NCBI GenBank assembly: GCA_003220935.1
Contig: QHTT01000088.1
Coordinates: forward strand, 1 to 43,084
Length of the DNA stretch: 43,084 nt
Direction of reading: 5' to 3'
Source: Gemmatimonadota bacterium
GTDB taxonomy: Bacteria; Gemmatimonadota; Gemmatimonadetes; Gemmatimonadales; GWC2-71-9
Below the pieces are notes generated by a model. That model did no database searches and had not been told where the DNA came from. It saw only the letters and a program-made list of their open reading frames with translations. The stretch's first letter is position 1; each line of letters starts with the position of its first letter. The translations under genes were made by a program, and so were the position numbers. Positions 31,725 to 40,832 of this stretch are shown here, in pieces.

Positions 31725-31725
31725 G

Positions 31726-34700
31726 TCAATAGCGCTTCTCCCAAAACAGGTCCAACCCGACCTGGCGCGGCACCGTCCCGCCTTGCGACTCGGTGCTCGG
31801 GTCGGCGCACGTCTGCACCGGCTCGAAGCTCGCCTCGGTGCGCCACTCGGGGCTGATCCGGAACTGCAGCGACAAACCCGGCGTGTTGCGCACGCTGACC
31901 TGCCGCCCCTCGCAGAACCCGGCGTTCAGCACCAGGAACGTCTTGGCCCCGAGTTGTCGTCCCACGGCGAACTGCCAGCTCGACAGTGGTGCGCCCTGGC
32001 CGCCGCCGCCCGGGCGGATCTCCACATAATCCACGGGCACGCCCCCCGACACGATCGTCTGCTCGATCTCCCCCGAGAGGACGGACAGCGCGCTCTGGAG
32101 CAAGGCGCGCTGGTCGGTGATCCCCCCCTGCTCGCCCAATTCGACGCTGCCCTTGCCGAACAGCAGGTAGGAGATGATCTCGGTCTGGGAGAGGTCGCGC
32201 TTGTCCGCCGCGAGCGTCACCTTGGGCACGAGCAGCGTGCCACCGATGTGCGCCACCACCGTGATGTCGTCTGGGTTCTTCTGGGCCAGCGTGGGGACGG
32301 GATGGACGACGTGGCGCGCCTCGATGTCGAGCGCGGCGTCCTGGTCCGGCGTGCCGAAGTACTTCACCGTTCCCTGCGACACCACGAATTCTCGGGTGAC
32401 GGGGCCCAGCTTGAGCCGGTAGGTGCCGCGCGCCGCCTGGAGCGTCCCGCTCACCAGGTAGAGATTGCGCTGCTTGGTCAGGTGCGCGCTCCCGGTGAGC
32501 TGAATGTTCGCCTCGTTCGAGCGCAGCCACACGTCGCTGCCCATCTCGAGCTCGAGATCGTCGATGCGGAGGCTGTCCAGGAAGACGTTCTGAAACTCAG
32601 GGCCCAGGCGCTGCTGCTGGATGATCGCCGCCAGCGAGGTGTCGGCGAGCTCGTCCAGATTCACGATGCGCTTCTGAACCAGGTCGGCGAAGTACAGCAC
32701 GCCCGACGTGACGTTGGCCCGTCCCTTGAGGGCTGCCCCGAACAGCGGCCCCCGCAGCGCCAGCTGGCCGCTCAGCGTGATCGTCACGTTGTTCTTGAGG
32801 TCAAGCGCCTTGAACTGGTTGGCCGCGATCCGCAGGTCGAGCACCGGGTGCGTGAGCTGCTCCAGCCGCACGACGCCGGACACGTCGGCGCGCCCGCGGT
32901 CACTCCGGGCGGAAAGGGTCTGGATCGCAATCGAGTCCCCCGACAGCGCGAGGCGACCGTTCACGTCCTCGTAGCGGACGTTCAACGCCGGGAAGCTGGC
33001 ACCGCCCGCGATGTCGAGCGTCCCGCGCAGCCGCGGCGTGTCCCACGTCCCGGCGATGCCGAGGTCGGTCGAGAACACGCCCTGCACCTGCCGCAGGGCG
33101 GGGGTGACCGCTTCGAGCACGGACAGATCTACGCTGTCGGCGGTGGCCCGCACCGAGAGCGTGTCGGGGAGCTGGCGGCGCGCCACCGGAACGAGCGAGA
33201 GGTCCAGCGGCAGGTGCGCTTGCACCGTCAGGATCTGCTGTCCCGATCGCCAGAGGTTGAGTCCGGCGTCGAGCCGGCGTGCCCGGTACTCGAACGCGCC
33301 GTCCACGAACGGCGCACGGAACTCCCCCAGCGACCCGTTGGTGAGCGAGAACGTGCCGGTGGACACGGGGTCCGCACGCGTCCCGGCGAGAGCCGCCGTA
33401 GCGGTGATCGCGCCGCCGACGCCGGCCGTGTCGCCCTCCAGCAGCGCGTACACGCCCGCGAGCGGGAACGACTCCAGCTGGAGATGCGCGTCCGCGCGGG
33501 CGCGCGTCGGCAGGTCGCCCGCGAGCGTGAGCTTTCCCGCCCCGTACACACTGTGCAGCGCGAGGGCGGCCACACGAGCGGCCGAGTCGGTCACGGTGAG
33601 CTCGGTCGGCCGCTCGAGCACCCACACGTCCCCCGGTAGCTGCAATGCGAGGGAGTCGATGCCCACGGCCGTGACCCTCCCGTCCCCCGACGGCTCCCGC
33701 GCGAACCGGCCGCCTGCGAGGAAGGCCGCGCCCTCGCCGACCCTGGAGCGTGCGAACCAGGTGAGCGAGTCGCGCGTGCCGCGTACCGACGCTGCGGCGG
33801 CGCCGAAACCCAGCACGCCATGCGCGAGGGAATCGAGCGTCGCTTCGAGCTCGAACACCGGCACCGCGCCTGGCCGATAGGCGAACCGCACGCGCCCCCG
33901 CGGTACCGCCCAGCTGCGCCACTGCAGGCGCTCGACGCTGGCGCGGGCCTCGAGCCCGAGCGAGTCGAGCGAGCCCTCCAGGCCGACGAGCACGCGCGCC
34001 GCGCCCGTAAGGGGCCGGCCGCCGGGGTCGCGAGGGTCGCCATCCGCAGTCCTGTCGCTGCCCCCGGCCGTGACCCAGCTCAGCAGCGAATCGAGCGAGT
34101 TCAGGCTGTCGGCGTTGAAGTCGAGCGCCAGTGTGCCGCGGTCCCCGTGCCCCCAGCCCAGCGCGCCCGAGCCCGTGGTGATCAAGCCGGGCTGCGCGAG
34201 CCGCAGCGAGTCGACGTAGAGGTGGCGCTCGGCGAACCGGACGACCGCGACCCCCGAGTCGAGCGGCGTGCCGGCGAACAGCGAGGGTGCGACCCGGGCG
34301 CGGAGCGCCCCCACGGGTGGCAGCGCGCCATCCGCGACCACGCTGCCTTCCACACTGAACGTGAGCAGCGAGGCGGGCCCCCGGTCGAGCCAACGCGCGA
34401 GATCCAGGTCGCGCGCGTGCAGCGTGAAATCGCGGGCGCCGGTGCGCGCTCCCTTCCCGCCGAGCAACAACACGCCGTCGGCCTGCACGGCGCCGCCTGC
34501 CGAGTGGAGGTCCGCGTGGGTCTCGAGCGCGGCGAGCGGCCCGCTGAGCTGCACCCTTCCCGCGACCGCGCCGCGCAGCGGCAGGGCGGAGAAACTCCCC
34601 TTGAGACCGTCGAACGACAGCGAGTCGGCCGTCAGGTCCGCGTACACGCCGAGCGTGTCGCTGCGGCCGTCGAGCCGCACCGTCCCGGTAAGCCTGGTCG

Positions 34701-36144
34701 GCGGCCGCGCGCCGTCACGGTGCTCGAGCGTGCCGGTGAATTGCACGTCCCGCAACGGTCCATTGAGAGTCCCGTCGGCGTACAGCAGGCCGTGCAGGGC
34801 GGCGGCCGGGACGAGCCGCTCCACCGTCCCGAGGTCCACCACCGCTTTGACGGTGAACGGCTGGAAGCGCAGGTCCCCTCCGGCCCCCGCCCCCAGCGCT
34901 ACCTCGCCTCGACCACGGATCCGCGTCTCGGGCCGGCCCGGGACGAGCGAATCGCGGAAGGTCCAGTCGACGTCGAGCGTCAGGCCCGACACCGGGCCGG
35001 TGGCGGTCGTATGGCCGGTCAGCCACCCCGCGAACGGCAGCGTATCCAGGAACGGGCGGGCGAACTCGAGGTCGAAGTCCTGCGCGTCCAGCTCGGCGTC
35101 GCGCAGCGCCACGAGCCCCGAGTCGGCGGCGGACAGCGCCGTGAGGTGGCCGGTCACCGTGCCGCCGCCCTGGCTGAGCCGCAGCGGATTGAGCCCGACC
35201 TCGAGCACCCGCCCGCCGTGCGACCTGAGCCGGACTCCGCCCGCCAGCACGGCGCCGGGCGCGAACCGCCTGTCGATGAAGTGAAAGTCGCTCAGCGTCG
35301 CCGAGTCGGCGTGCAGCGAGAGGTCGAACAACAGCGTGTCGTGCGGCCAGGAGACCCGTCCCCGCGCCGTCCGCAGCTGGGACCGGGGGAAGCGGACCCG
35401 CGACAGGTCCACCTCGAGGGAGTCCCCGACCACCCGCAGCCGGCCGGCGAGGTCCACCAGCCGGAGCGCCGGATCGCTGCTCTCGACCGCGAGCCGGGTG
35501 ACGTCGATTCCGATGCCCCGCGCCCCGGGCGACGACACTTGCAACGCCGCGAGCCGGGCGTCGAGGTGCTCAAAACGCCGGATCCGCTGCCGGCCGTTCG
35601 GGCCGCCCCCCTGGATCTCGAGCGCGGTGTCTCCCGGCTCGGCGTGGGCGGCCTGGAGCCGCAGCGTCACCGTGCCGTCCTCGATCCGCACGTTCCGGAA
35701 CAGGATCAGCGTCGCAGGGCCGTGCGGGCCGGACCCCGTGTCAGGCCCGCCCAGCCGGAGCAGCTCCTCGATGTTGAGCCGCCCGTTCTTGTGCTGCACG
35801 ATGTTGATCACGGGCTGCCGCAGCGCGAACTCGAACAGCACTACGCGACCGGCGGCGAAGTCGAGCGGGTTGTACGCCAGGTCGGCCCGCGGCAGCAACG
35901 CTACGAGCGTCGTGTCGGCGTCGAACAGCCGGACCCCGGTGAGGGTCACCCCGGTGAGGAGCGACCCGCGCACGTCGCCCACTTCGATCGATCCGGTGAA
36001 CACCTGCGTCAGCGCGCTCTCGGTCACGCGCGCCAGCAGCCCCCGCCCGGCGCCCGTGCCGACGAGTGCCGACAGCGCGCCGAGGAAGCAGGCGAGCAGC
36101 CCGACGATCATCCACAGCGCGACCCCGAGGGAGCGACGGACCAT
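31726..36144 (-). CDS. tamB: TamB-like (DUF490) translocation and assembly module / lipid-transfer protein
   Basis: 1472 aa. One N-terminal membrane helix (about 6-30, LGVALWMIVGLLACFLGAL) precedes a very long, beta-rich, repetitive region (AsmA/TamB-like) and a C-terminal DUF490 domain with PVTREFVVSQGTVKYFG, VVAHIGGTLLVPKVTL, ISYLLFGKG and a terminal VGLDLFWEKRY. TamB-type proteins span the periplasm and bring lipids or outer-membrane proteins to the outer membrane; the partner TamA-like gene overlaps its start by one base. Many inner stretches (GSGALGWGHG, DLDLARW) are variable. Confidence 0.9.
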   Translation of the reverse strand: MVRRSLGVALWMIVGLLACFLGALSALVGTGAGRGLLARVTESALTQVFTGSIEVGDVRGSLLTGVTLTGVRLFDADTTLVALLPRADLAYNPLDFAAGRVVLFEFALRQPVINIVQHKNGRLNIEELLRLGGPDTGSGPHGPATLILFRNVRIEDGTVTLRLQAAHAEPGDTALEIQGGGPNGRQRIRRFEHLDARLAALQVSSPGARGIGIDVTRLAVESSDPALRLVDLAGRLRVVGDSLEVDLSRVRFPRSQLRTARGRVSWPHDTLLFDLSLHADSATLSDFHFIDRRFAPGAVLAGGVRLRSHGGRVLEVGLNPLRLSQGGGTVTGHLTALSAADSGLVALRDAELDAQDFDLEFARPFLDTLPFAGWLTGHTTATGPVSGLTLDVDWTFRDSLVPGRPETRIRGRGEVALGAGAGGDLRFQPFTVKAVVDLGTVERLVPAAALHGLLYADGTLNGPLRDVQFTGTLEHRDGARPPTRLTGTVRLDGRSDTLGVYADLTADSLSFDGLKGSFSALPLRGAVAGRVQLSGPLAALETHADLHSAGGAVQADGVLLLGGKGARTGARDFTLHARDLDLARWLDRGPASLLTFSVEGSVVADGALPPVGALRARVAPSLFAGTPLDSGVAVVRFAERHLYVDSLRLAQPGLITTGSGALGWGHGDRGTLALDFNADSLNSLDSLLSWVTAGGSDRTADGDPRDPGGRPLTGAARVLVGLEGSLDSLGLEARASVERLQWRSWAVPRGRVRFAYRPGAVPVFELEATLDSLAHGVLGFGAAAASVRGTRDSLTWFARSRVGEGAAFLAGGRFAREPSGDGRVTAVGIDSLALQLPGDVWVLERPTELTVTDSAARVAALALHSVYGAGKLTLAGDLPTRARADAHLQLESFPLAGVYALLEGDTAGVGGAITATAALAGTRADPVSTGTFSLTNGSLGEFRAPFVDGAFEYRARRLDAGLNLWRSGQQILTVQAHLPLDLSLVPVARRQLPDTLSVRATADSVDLSVLEAVTPALRQVQGVFSTDLGIAGTWDTPRLRGTLDIAGGASFPALNVRYEDVNGRLALSGDSIAIQTLSARSDRGRADVSGVVRLEQLTHPVLDLRIAANQFKALDLKNNVTITLSGQLALRGPLFGAALKGRANVTSGVLYFADLVQKRIVNLDELADTSLAAIIQQQRLGPEFQNVFLDSLRIDDLELEMGSDVWLRSNEANIQLTGSAHLTKQRNLYLVSGTLQAARGTYRLKLGPVTREFVVSQGTVKYFGTPDQDAALDIEARHVVHPVPTLAQKNPDDITVVAHIGGTLLVPKVTLAADKRDLSQTEIISYLLFGKGSVELGEQGGITDQRALLQSALSVLSGEIEQTIVSGGVPVDYVEIRPGGGGQGAPLSSWQFAVGRQLGAKTFLVLNAGFCEGRQVSVRNTPGLSLQFRISPEWRTEASFEPVQTCADPSTESQGGTVPRQVGLDLFWEKRY

Positions 36145-38252
36145 TAGAACGCCTGCCCCACCGCGAACTGGACGACCACCCGCCTCCAGAACCCGGCCGG
36201 CAGTCCGGGCTGGTACGTCTCACCCGTAAGCGTCAGGTTGTTGGTCTTGTTGTCCTGGAAGTACAGCGGTCCGGGCTCCGCGGGGTAGCCGTTGTAAGCG
36301 GCGTCGAGCCGCACGGGCCCGAGTGGCGTGGTGAACCGCACCCCCACCCCCGGCGTCACGCGCACGCCTGCGACGGTGCTGGGGTCGCCGCCCCGCTCCC
36401 ACACCTGGCCCGCATCCACGAACAGGGCGACCCGCATGCGGTCCGGAAACAGGGGCGTGGCGAACCGCAGCTCGGCGTTCACCACGACGATCGAGTTCCC
36501 GCCGATCGGCGCGGCCCGCACGCTCACATCCGGGCGGTAGATCGTGTCGGCACCCTGGACCTCCGCGCTGTCGGTCACGTAGACGCTCGGCCCCAGCTCG
36601 TTACGGGCGTAGCCGCGCACGGAGTTCGGGCCGCCGCCGTAAAAGCGCTGGTCGGGCGGGATGAAATGGACACTCTGGCCCGCGAGCGCGATGCGCCGCG
36701 CCGGCACGATGGTGCCCGCCAGCGCGCGCCACGCGAACACCCCGCGCCGGCCGAGCCGAGAGTAAGAGGAGACCTCGAACTGGCCCCGGTTGAACTCGTA
36801 CAGCGTGTCCGAGCCGACCAGCCGCGATGCGTGCAGCAGCGACGCGGTGATGAGGCTCCCCGCCGACGGGTCGAGCACCGAGTTCACCTGGTCGCGGACA
36901 GCGGAGACCGTGACCGCGCCGTAGCGCCGGGAGCGGGCGAGCAGCTCACGGTCCGTTGCATCGCACACCCGGAACACACTGCAGTAGACCGCGGCGTCCG
37001 CCGTGGTGCGCCCGACCGAGAACCCGTAGCCGACGGTCACCGGGACGTTGCGGCGGGCGTTCAAGATAACGGCTGCGTTCCCGCCCACGGCCTGGCGGGT
37101 GTACGCCTTGAACTCGGAGCGTCGTTCGGCGAACACTCCGAGGCTCGCCGTGTGGCGCGGAGAGAAGAACGCCGGCTGGCGCAGCGTCAGCCCGATGCTG
37201 TAGTTGATGGTATCGGACGTCACGTCGTCGTGCAGGAAATGGCACACGTTCCCCCGCAACCCGGCGTCGGTGGGTGAGCCGACCCCGAGCTTGGATACCC
37301 GGCCGGTCAGGTCAAGCGAGCGGGCGCCACCGAAGAAATCGTAAGCCGTCCAGCCGCTCTGCATGCGGAAGCAGTCCAGGCTGCCGTACCCGGCTCCGAT
37401 CCGCACGCGATGACGCGGCCCTTCGGCCACTCGCACGAGCACGGTCACGCTGGAGTCGCCGGGGCGCGGCGCCGTGTCGGCTAGCCCCACGTTCACCGAG
37501 CGGAACACCCCCATGCCGTAGAGATCGCGCTGGCTCTGGTACAGCCGGTCCTGTCGGAAGATGTCGTTGGGGTGTACCGAGAGCATCTTCCGCACCGTCC
37601 CCGTGTCGACCTTCTCGGTGCCGGTGATCACTACGCTCCCGATGCGCGCCCGCGGCCCGGGCAGCGCTTCCAACGTTGCCTCGGCCTTGAGCGCCGTCGC
37701 GTCCACGTCGTAGCTCCGCAACAGCTCCGCGTACGGATAGCCGAGGTTCCGCAGCCGGTCCGCGATCGTGTCCGCAGATGCCTGGAACAGCGTGCGGTTG
37801 AACGGCTCCCCCTCCCGGAGCGGGAGCGTCCGCTTCAGCGCCGCGACGCCGAGGATCGAATCGAGCCCGACCAGCTTGAGCTTAGTGAGGCGGACCGGCT
37901 CCCCCTCGTAGATCCGGAACAGGACGTGGACGTCCCCCCCTTCCCGGCGCACCATGGTGTCCACCACCGCGTTCATGTACCCGCTTTGCCGGTAGAGCAG
38001 CAGCAGCCGCACCACGTCGCGGCGGAACTCCAGCTCATTGAAGTAGCGCTTCTCACCGAGCCCCATCCAGCGCAGCAGCCACAGGCTCGCGAACACGCTG
38101 GAGCTCGAGGTGGCGATTGCCGTTTCCAGCGTGTAGTCGTCGATGGCGTGATTACCCTCGAAGGAAAGGCCGCGCACCACCCGCTCTTGCTGCGCCGCGA
38201 GGGGAGCCGCCGCGGACACAGCGACGAGCAGAAAAGGAAGGAGGGCACGCAA
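36144..38252 (-). CDS. tamA: TamA/BamA-family outer membrane protein
   Basis: 702 aa from a TTG at 38252, giving a signal peptide (LRALLPFLLVAVSAAAPLAAQ). A GTG at 38297 is an alternative but lies between the likely -35 and -10. POTRA domains follow (VRGLSFEGNHAIDDYTLE near 25, LKLVGLDSILGVAALKRTL near 155, IGSVVITGTEKVDTGTVRKM near 230), then a C-terminal 16-strand barrel with RFYGGGPNSVRGYARNELGP and VRLDAAYNGYP. It pairs with the TamB-like protein. It is longer than E. coli TamA (577 aa). Confidence 0.9.
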   Translation of the reverse strand: MRALLPFLLVAVSAAAPLAAQQERVVRGLSFEGNHAIDDYTLETAIATSSSSVFASLWLLRWMGLGEKRYFNELEFRRDVVRLLLLYRQSGYMNAVVDTMVRREGGDVHVLFRIYEGEPVRLTKLKLVGLDSILGVAALKRTLPLREGEPFNRTLFQASADTIADRLRNLGYPYAELLRSYDVDATALKAEATLEALPGPRARIGSVVITGTEKVDTGTVRKMLSVHPNDIFRQDRLYQSQRDLYGMGVFRSVNVGLADTAPRPGDSSVTVLVRVAEGPRHRVRIGAGYGSLDCFRMQSGWTAYDFFGGARSLDLTGRVSKLGVGSPTDAGLRGNVCHFLHDDVTSDTINYSIGLTLRQPAFFSPRHTASLGVFAERRSEFKAYTRQAVGGNAAVILNARRNVPVTVGYGFSVGRTTADAAVYCSVFRVCDATDRELLARSRRYGAVTVSAVRDQVNSVLDPSAGSLITASLLHASRLVGSDTLYEFNRGQFEVSSYSRLGRRGVFAWRALAGTIVPARRIALAGQSVHFIPPDQRFYGGGPNSVRGYARNELGPSVYVTDSAEVQGADTIYRPDVSVRAAPIGGNSIVVVNAELRFATPLFPDRMRVALFVDAGQVWERGGDPSTVAGVRVTPGVGVRFTTPLGPVRLDAAYNGYPAEPGPLYFQDNKTNNLTLTGETYQPGLPAGFWRRVVVQFAVGQAF

Positions 38253-38276
38253 TTGACGGGGCCGTGCTGCTCCCCT

Positions 38277-38305
38277 ATGTTGGCTACCTCCCGCCACACT
38301 GTCAA
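38277..38305 (-). promoter_or_regulatory. Candidate promoter of the tamA-tamB run
   Basis: On the minus strand a perfect TTGACA (38300-38305) is followed by a 17-bp spacer and a weak -10, CAACAT (38277-38282). Transcription would begin near 38270, fitting the TTG start at 38252. Confidence 0.35.
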
Positions 38306-38325
38306 CCTTTTCGACACCTGACCGC

Positions 38326-39915
38326 ATGCGCACGCTCCGAGTGACCACCCTCGCTTGCCTGGCCACCACCCTCGCCTGCGGCGGGGCGGGGGAGCGGGGA
38401 GGGTCGCCCCGCGCGCACGGATCGCTGCTCGCCTACTACGAGACGTACGACCCGCGCTCGCTCGACCCGGCGCTGTCTACTGATGTGCCGACCGGCGAGA
38501 TGGTAGCACTCGCGTACGAGGGGCTGACGCAATTCGACCCTGATGGCCAGCTGCTCCCCGCGCTGGCCGATCGCTGGACCGTGACCCGCTGGAGGCCGAG
38601 CGGGCTCCGGTACGTGTTCCACCTGCGAGCGGGCGTCAAGTTCCATGACGGCACGCCGCTCACGCCGACGGCCGTGCGTCAAAGCTTCCTGCGGGTACTC
38701 GCGCCCGCCACGCGCGGCGGGCGCGCCTGGCCGCTCTACCCGATTGCCGGTGCGGAGGCATACGCCGCCGGCCGGGCGAGCGACGTATCGGGCATGCATG
38801 TGCTGGGAGATTCGGCCGTCGCCTTCGACTTGCCAGAGCCGCTCGCGATCTTTCCCAAGTTCCTCGCGATGCCGGTGGCCGCGGTCGTACCGGCGTCCCT
38901 CTCCCCGCAGGCGGACCTCGGTCAGCATCCGGTCGGCACCGGCCCCTGGCGCTTCGTGGCCTGGCAGCACGACGACTACCTGGTGTTCGCCAAGAACCCG
39001 GACTATTGGGGCGGGGCGCCGGCGGCCGACACGCTGACGGTGCGGATCATCCCTGAGCCGCTCACGCGGGCGGCGGAGTTCGAGGCGGGGCGGCTCAGCG
39101 TGATGGAAGTGCCCTTCGGCGAGACGGCGCAGTGGCGGCGGCAACACCCGGACCTGTTGCTCGAGAAGCCCGCCCTGCGGGTGGTGTACGTAGCGCTCAA
39201 CAACCGGCGGGGACCGCTCCGGGACGTGCGGGTGCGGCAGGCGATCAACTACGCCGTAAACGCGCCCGAGATCCTCGCCACGGTATACGGCGGGCGCGGC
39301 ATTCTCGCCCGGGGGGCGATCCCGCCCGGCCTTGCCGGAGGCGAGCGCGACACCGCGCGCACGGGCTACCACTACGACCCCGCCGAGGCGAAGCGGCTGC
39401 TGGCCGCCGCCGGCTACGGCAGCGGGATCACCCTCCAGCTGTGGCGCAATACCAGCAATGTCGAGCTCGCGCGGGTGGCACAGGCGGTGCAAGCCCAGCT
39501 CGAGCCGGTCGGCATCCGGGTCGAGCTGGTCGAGCGCGACGCCTCGAGCCAGCGCGAAGCGGCCCGCAAGGGCGAGACCGACATGGTAGTGCTCGACTGG
39601 TGGGCCGATTACCCCGACGCCGACAATTTCCTCTATCCGCTCTTCTATTCCGGCAATTTCGGCCCCGGCGGCAACTATGCGTTCTACTCGGATCCCGTGT
39701 CGGACTCGTTGATTCTGCGCGCCCGCCGCACCACCGACGATGCGGCGCGCACAGCCCTGTACCGGCAGATCGACGAGCGGGTCTACCGCGCCGCGCCGTG
39801 GCTGTACCTCTGGTTCCCCACCGACCTGTGGGCGAAGCGCCCGGACGTCACGGGGTGGGATGTGTCGGTGATCTTCAACGGTCAACATTGGACGGGAGCG
39901 CGGCCCGCGCCGTGA
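38326..39915 (+). CDS. ABC transporter solute-binding lipoprotein, family 5 (dipeptide/oligopeptide type)
   Basis: 529 aa. Signal with lipobox TLAC (about residue 18). Family 5 features: LAYYETYDPRSLDPAL, YEGLTQFDPDGQLLPALADRW, FHLRAGVKFHDGTPLT, VGTGPWRFVAW, LRVVYVALNNRRGPLRDVRVRQAINYAV (cited as VRQAINYAV) and VLDWWADYPDADNFL. It binds peptides or related solutes and passes them to the permease next to it. The stop overlaps the permease gene (GTGA). Confidence 0.92.
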   Translation: MRTLRVTTLACLATTLACGGAGERGGSPRAHGSLLAYYETYDPRSLDPALSTDVPTGEMVALAYEGLTQFDPDGQLLPALADRWTVTRWRPSGLRYVFHLRAGVKFHDGTPLTPTAVRQSFLRVLAPATRGGRAWPLYPIAGAEAYAAGRASDVSGMHVLGDSAVAFDLPEPLAIFPKFLAMPVAAVVPASLSPQADLGQHPVGTGPWRFVAWQHDDYLVFAKNPDYWGGAPAADTLTVRIIPEPLTRAAEFEAGRLSVMEVPFGETAQWRRQHPDLLLEKPALRVVYVALNNRRGPLRDVRVRQAINYAVNAPEILATVYGGRGILARGAIPPGLAGGERDTARTGYHYDPAEAKRLLAAAGYGSGITLQLWRNTSNVELARVAQAVQAQLEPVGIRVELVERDASSQREAARKGETDMVVLDWWADYPDADNFLYPLFYSGNFGPGGNYAFYSDPVSDSLILRARRTTDDAARTALYRQIDERVYRAAPWLYLWFPTDLWAKRPDVTGWDVSVIFNGQHWTGARPAP

Positions 39916-40832
39916 TCCCGCTGCTCACACGCCGCCTCCTGCTGGCGCTGCCCACGCTGCTCGGCGTGCTCGTCGTCGCGTTCCTGCTCCTCAACGTGGC
40001 GCCGGGCGACCCGGTCACGGCGATGGTGGGTGAGCGTGCCGACTCGGCCACAATCGCCCGGCTGCGCGCGGAGCTGCGCCTCGACGACCCGCTCCCCGCC
40101 CAGTTCGCCCATTACGTGTGGGACGTCGTGCGCGGCGACCTCGGACGGTCCTACATCACCCAGCGGCCGATCGTCCAGGATCTGCGGGAGCGCTTTCCCA
40201 AGACCGCCGAGCTCGCGCTCGCAGCTATGGCACTCGCCGCCGTCTCGGGGATCACGTTGGGCATACTGGCGGCCGTCAGACCGGGCGGGGCGGTCGACCG
40301 GATGGCGATGCTGCTGTCCTACCTCGGCGTCTCATTTCCGGTCTATTGGGTGGGACTCCTGCTGATCCTCGTTTTCGCGGTGGCGCTCCAGTGGCTGCCG
40401 CCCTCGGGGTCGGGCGGGCTGGCGTACCTCGTCCTGCCCGCGCTCACGCTCGGCATGCGCTCGATCGCATTCCTCGCCCGCATGACGCGCGCGGCCATGC
40501 TCGAGGTCCTGTCGAGCGACTTTGTGCGCACCGCCCGCGCGAAGGGATTGGCGGAGCGCGCCGTGGTGCTGCGCCACGGCTTTCGCAACGCCTTGGTGCC
40601 GGTGATCACCGTGCTCGGGCTCGACACCGGCAACTATCTCACCGGCAGCATTCTCACCGAGACGATCTTCGGGTGGCCCGGGCTGGGGCGGTATGTGCTC
40701 ACCGCGATCGACAAACGAGACCTCCCCGCGATCCAGGGGAGCATCCTGTTCATGTCGGTCGTCTTCGTCGTCGTCAACCTCGTCACCGATCTCCTCTATG
40801 CGAAAGCTGATCCTCGCATCGCTTACGATTAG
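39912..40832 (+). CDS. ABC transporter permease, DppB/OppB type
   Basis: 306 aa, GTG overlapping the binding-protein stop. Six membrane helices; the family start LLTRRLLLALPTLLGVLVVAF, LNVAPGDP, LRLDDPLPAQF, the EAA loop (VRTARAKGLAERAVVLRHGFRNALVP; cited as RTARAKGL and FRNALVP) and the end WPGLGRYVLTAI. A DppC-type permease and the ATPases normally follow but are not here; dacB begins 35 bp inside this gene. Confidence 0.92.
   Translation: MIPLLTRRLLLALPTLLGVLVVAFLLLNVAPGDPVTAMVGERADSATIARLRAELRLDDPLPAQFAHYVWDVVRGDLGRSYITQRPIVQDLRERFPKTAELALAAMALAAVSGITLGILAAVRPGGAVDRMAMLLSYLGVSFPVYWVGLLLILVFAVALQWLPPSGSGGLAYLVLPALTLGMRSIAFLARMTRAAMLEVLSSDFVRTARAKGLAERAVVLRHGFRNALVPVITVLGLDTGNYLTGSILTETIFGWPGLGRYVLTAIDKRDLPAIQGSILFMSVVFVVVNLVTDLLYAKADPRIAYD

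Noticed and set aside
33820..36147. 775-codon plus-strand frame opposite the tamB-like gene
   Set aside because: Arg/Pro-rich shadow frame with no domain; other long frames at 31648-33639 and 36066-37277 are the same kind.
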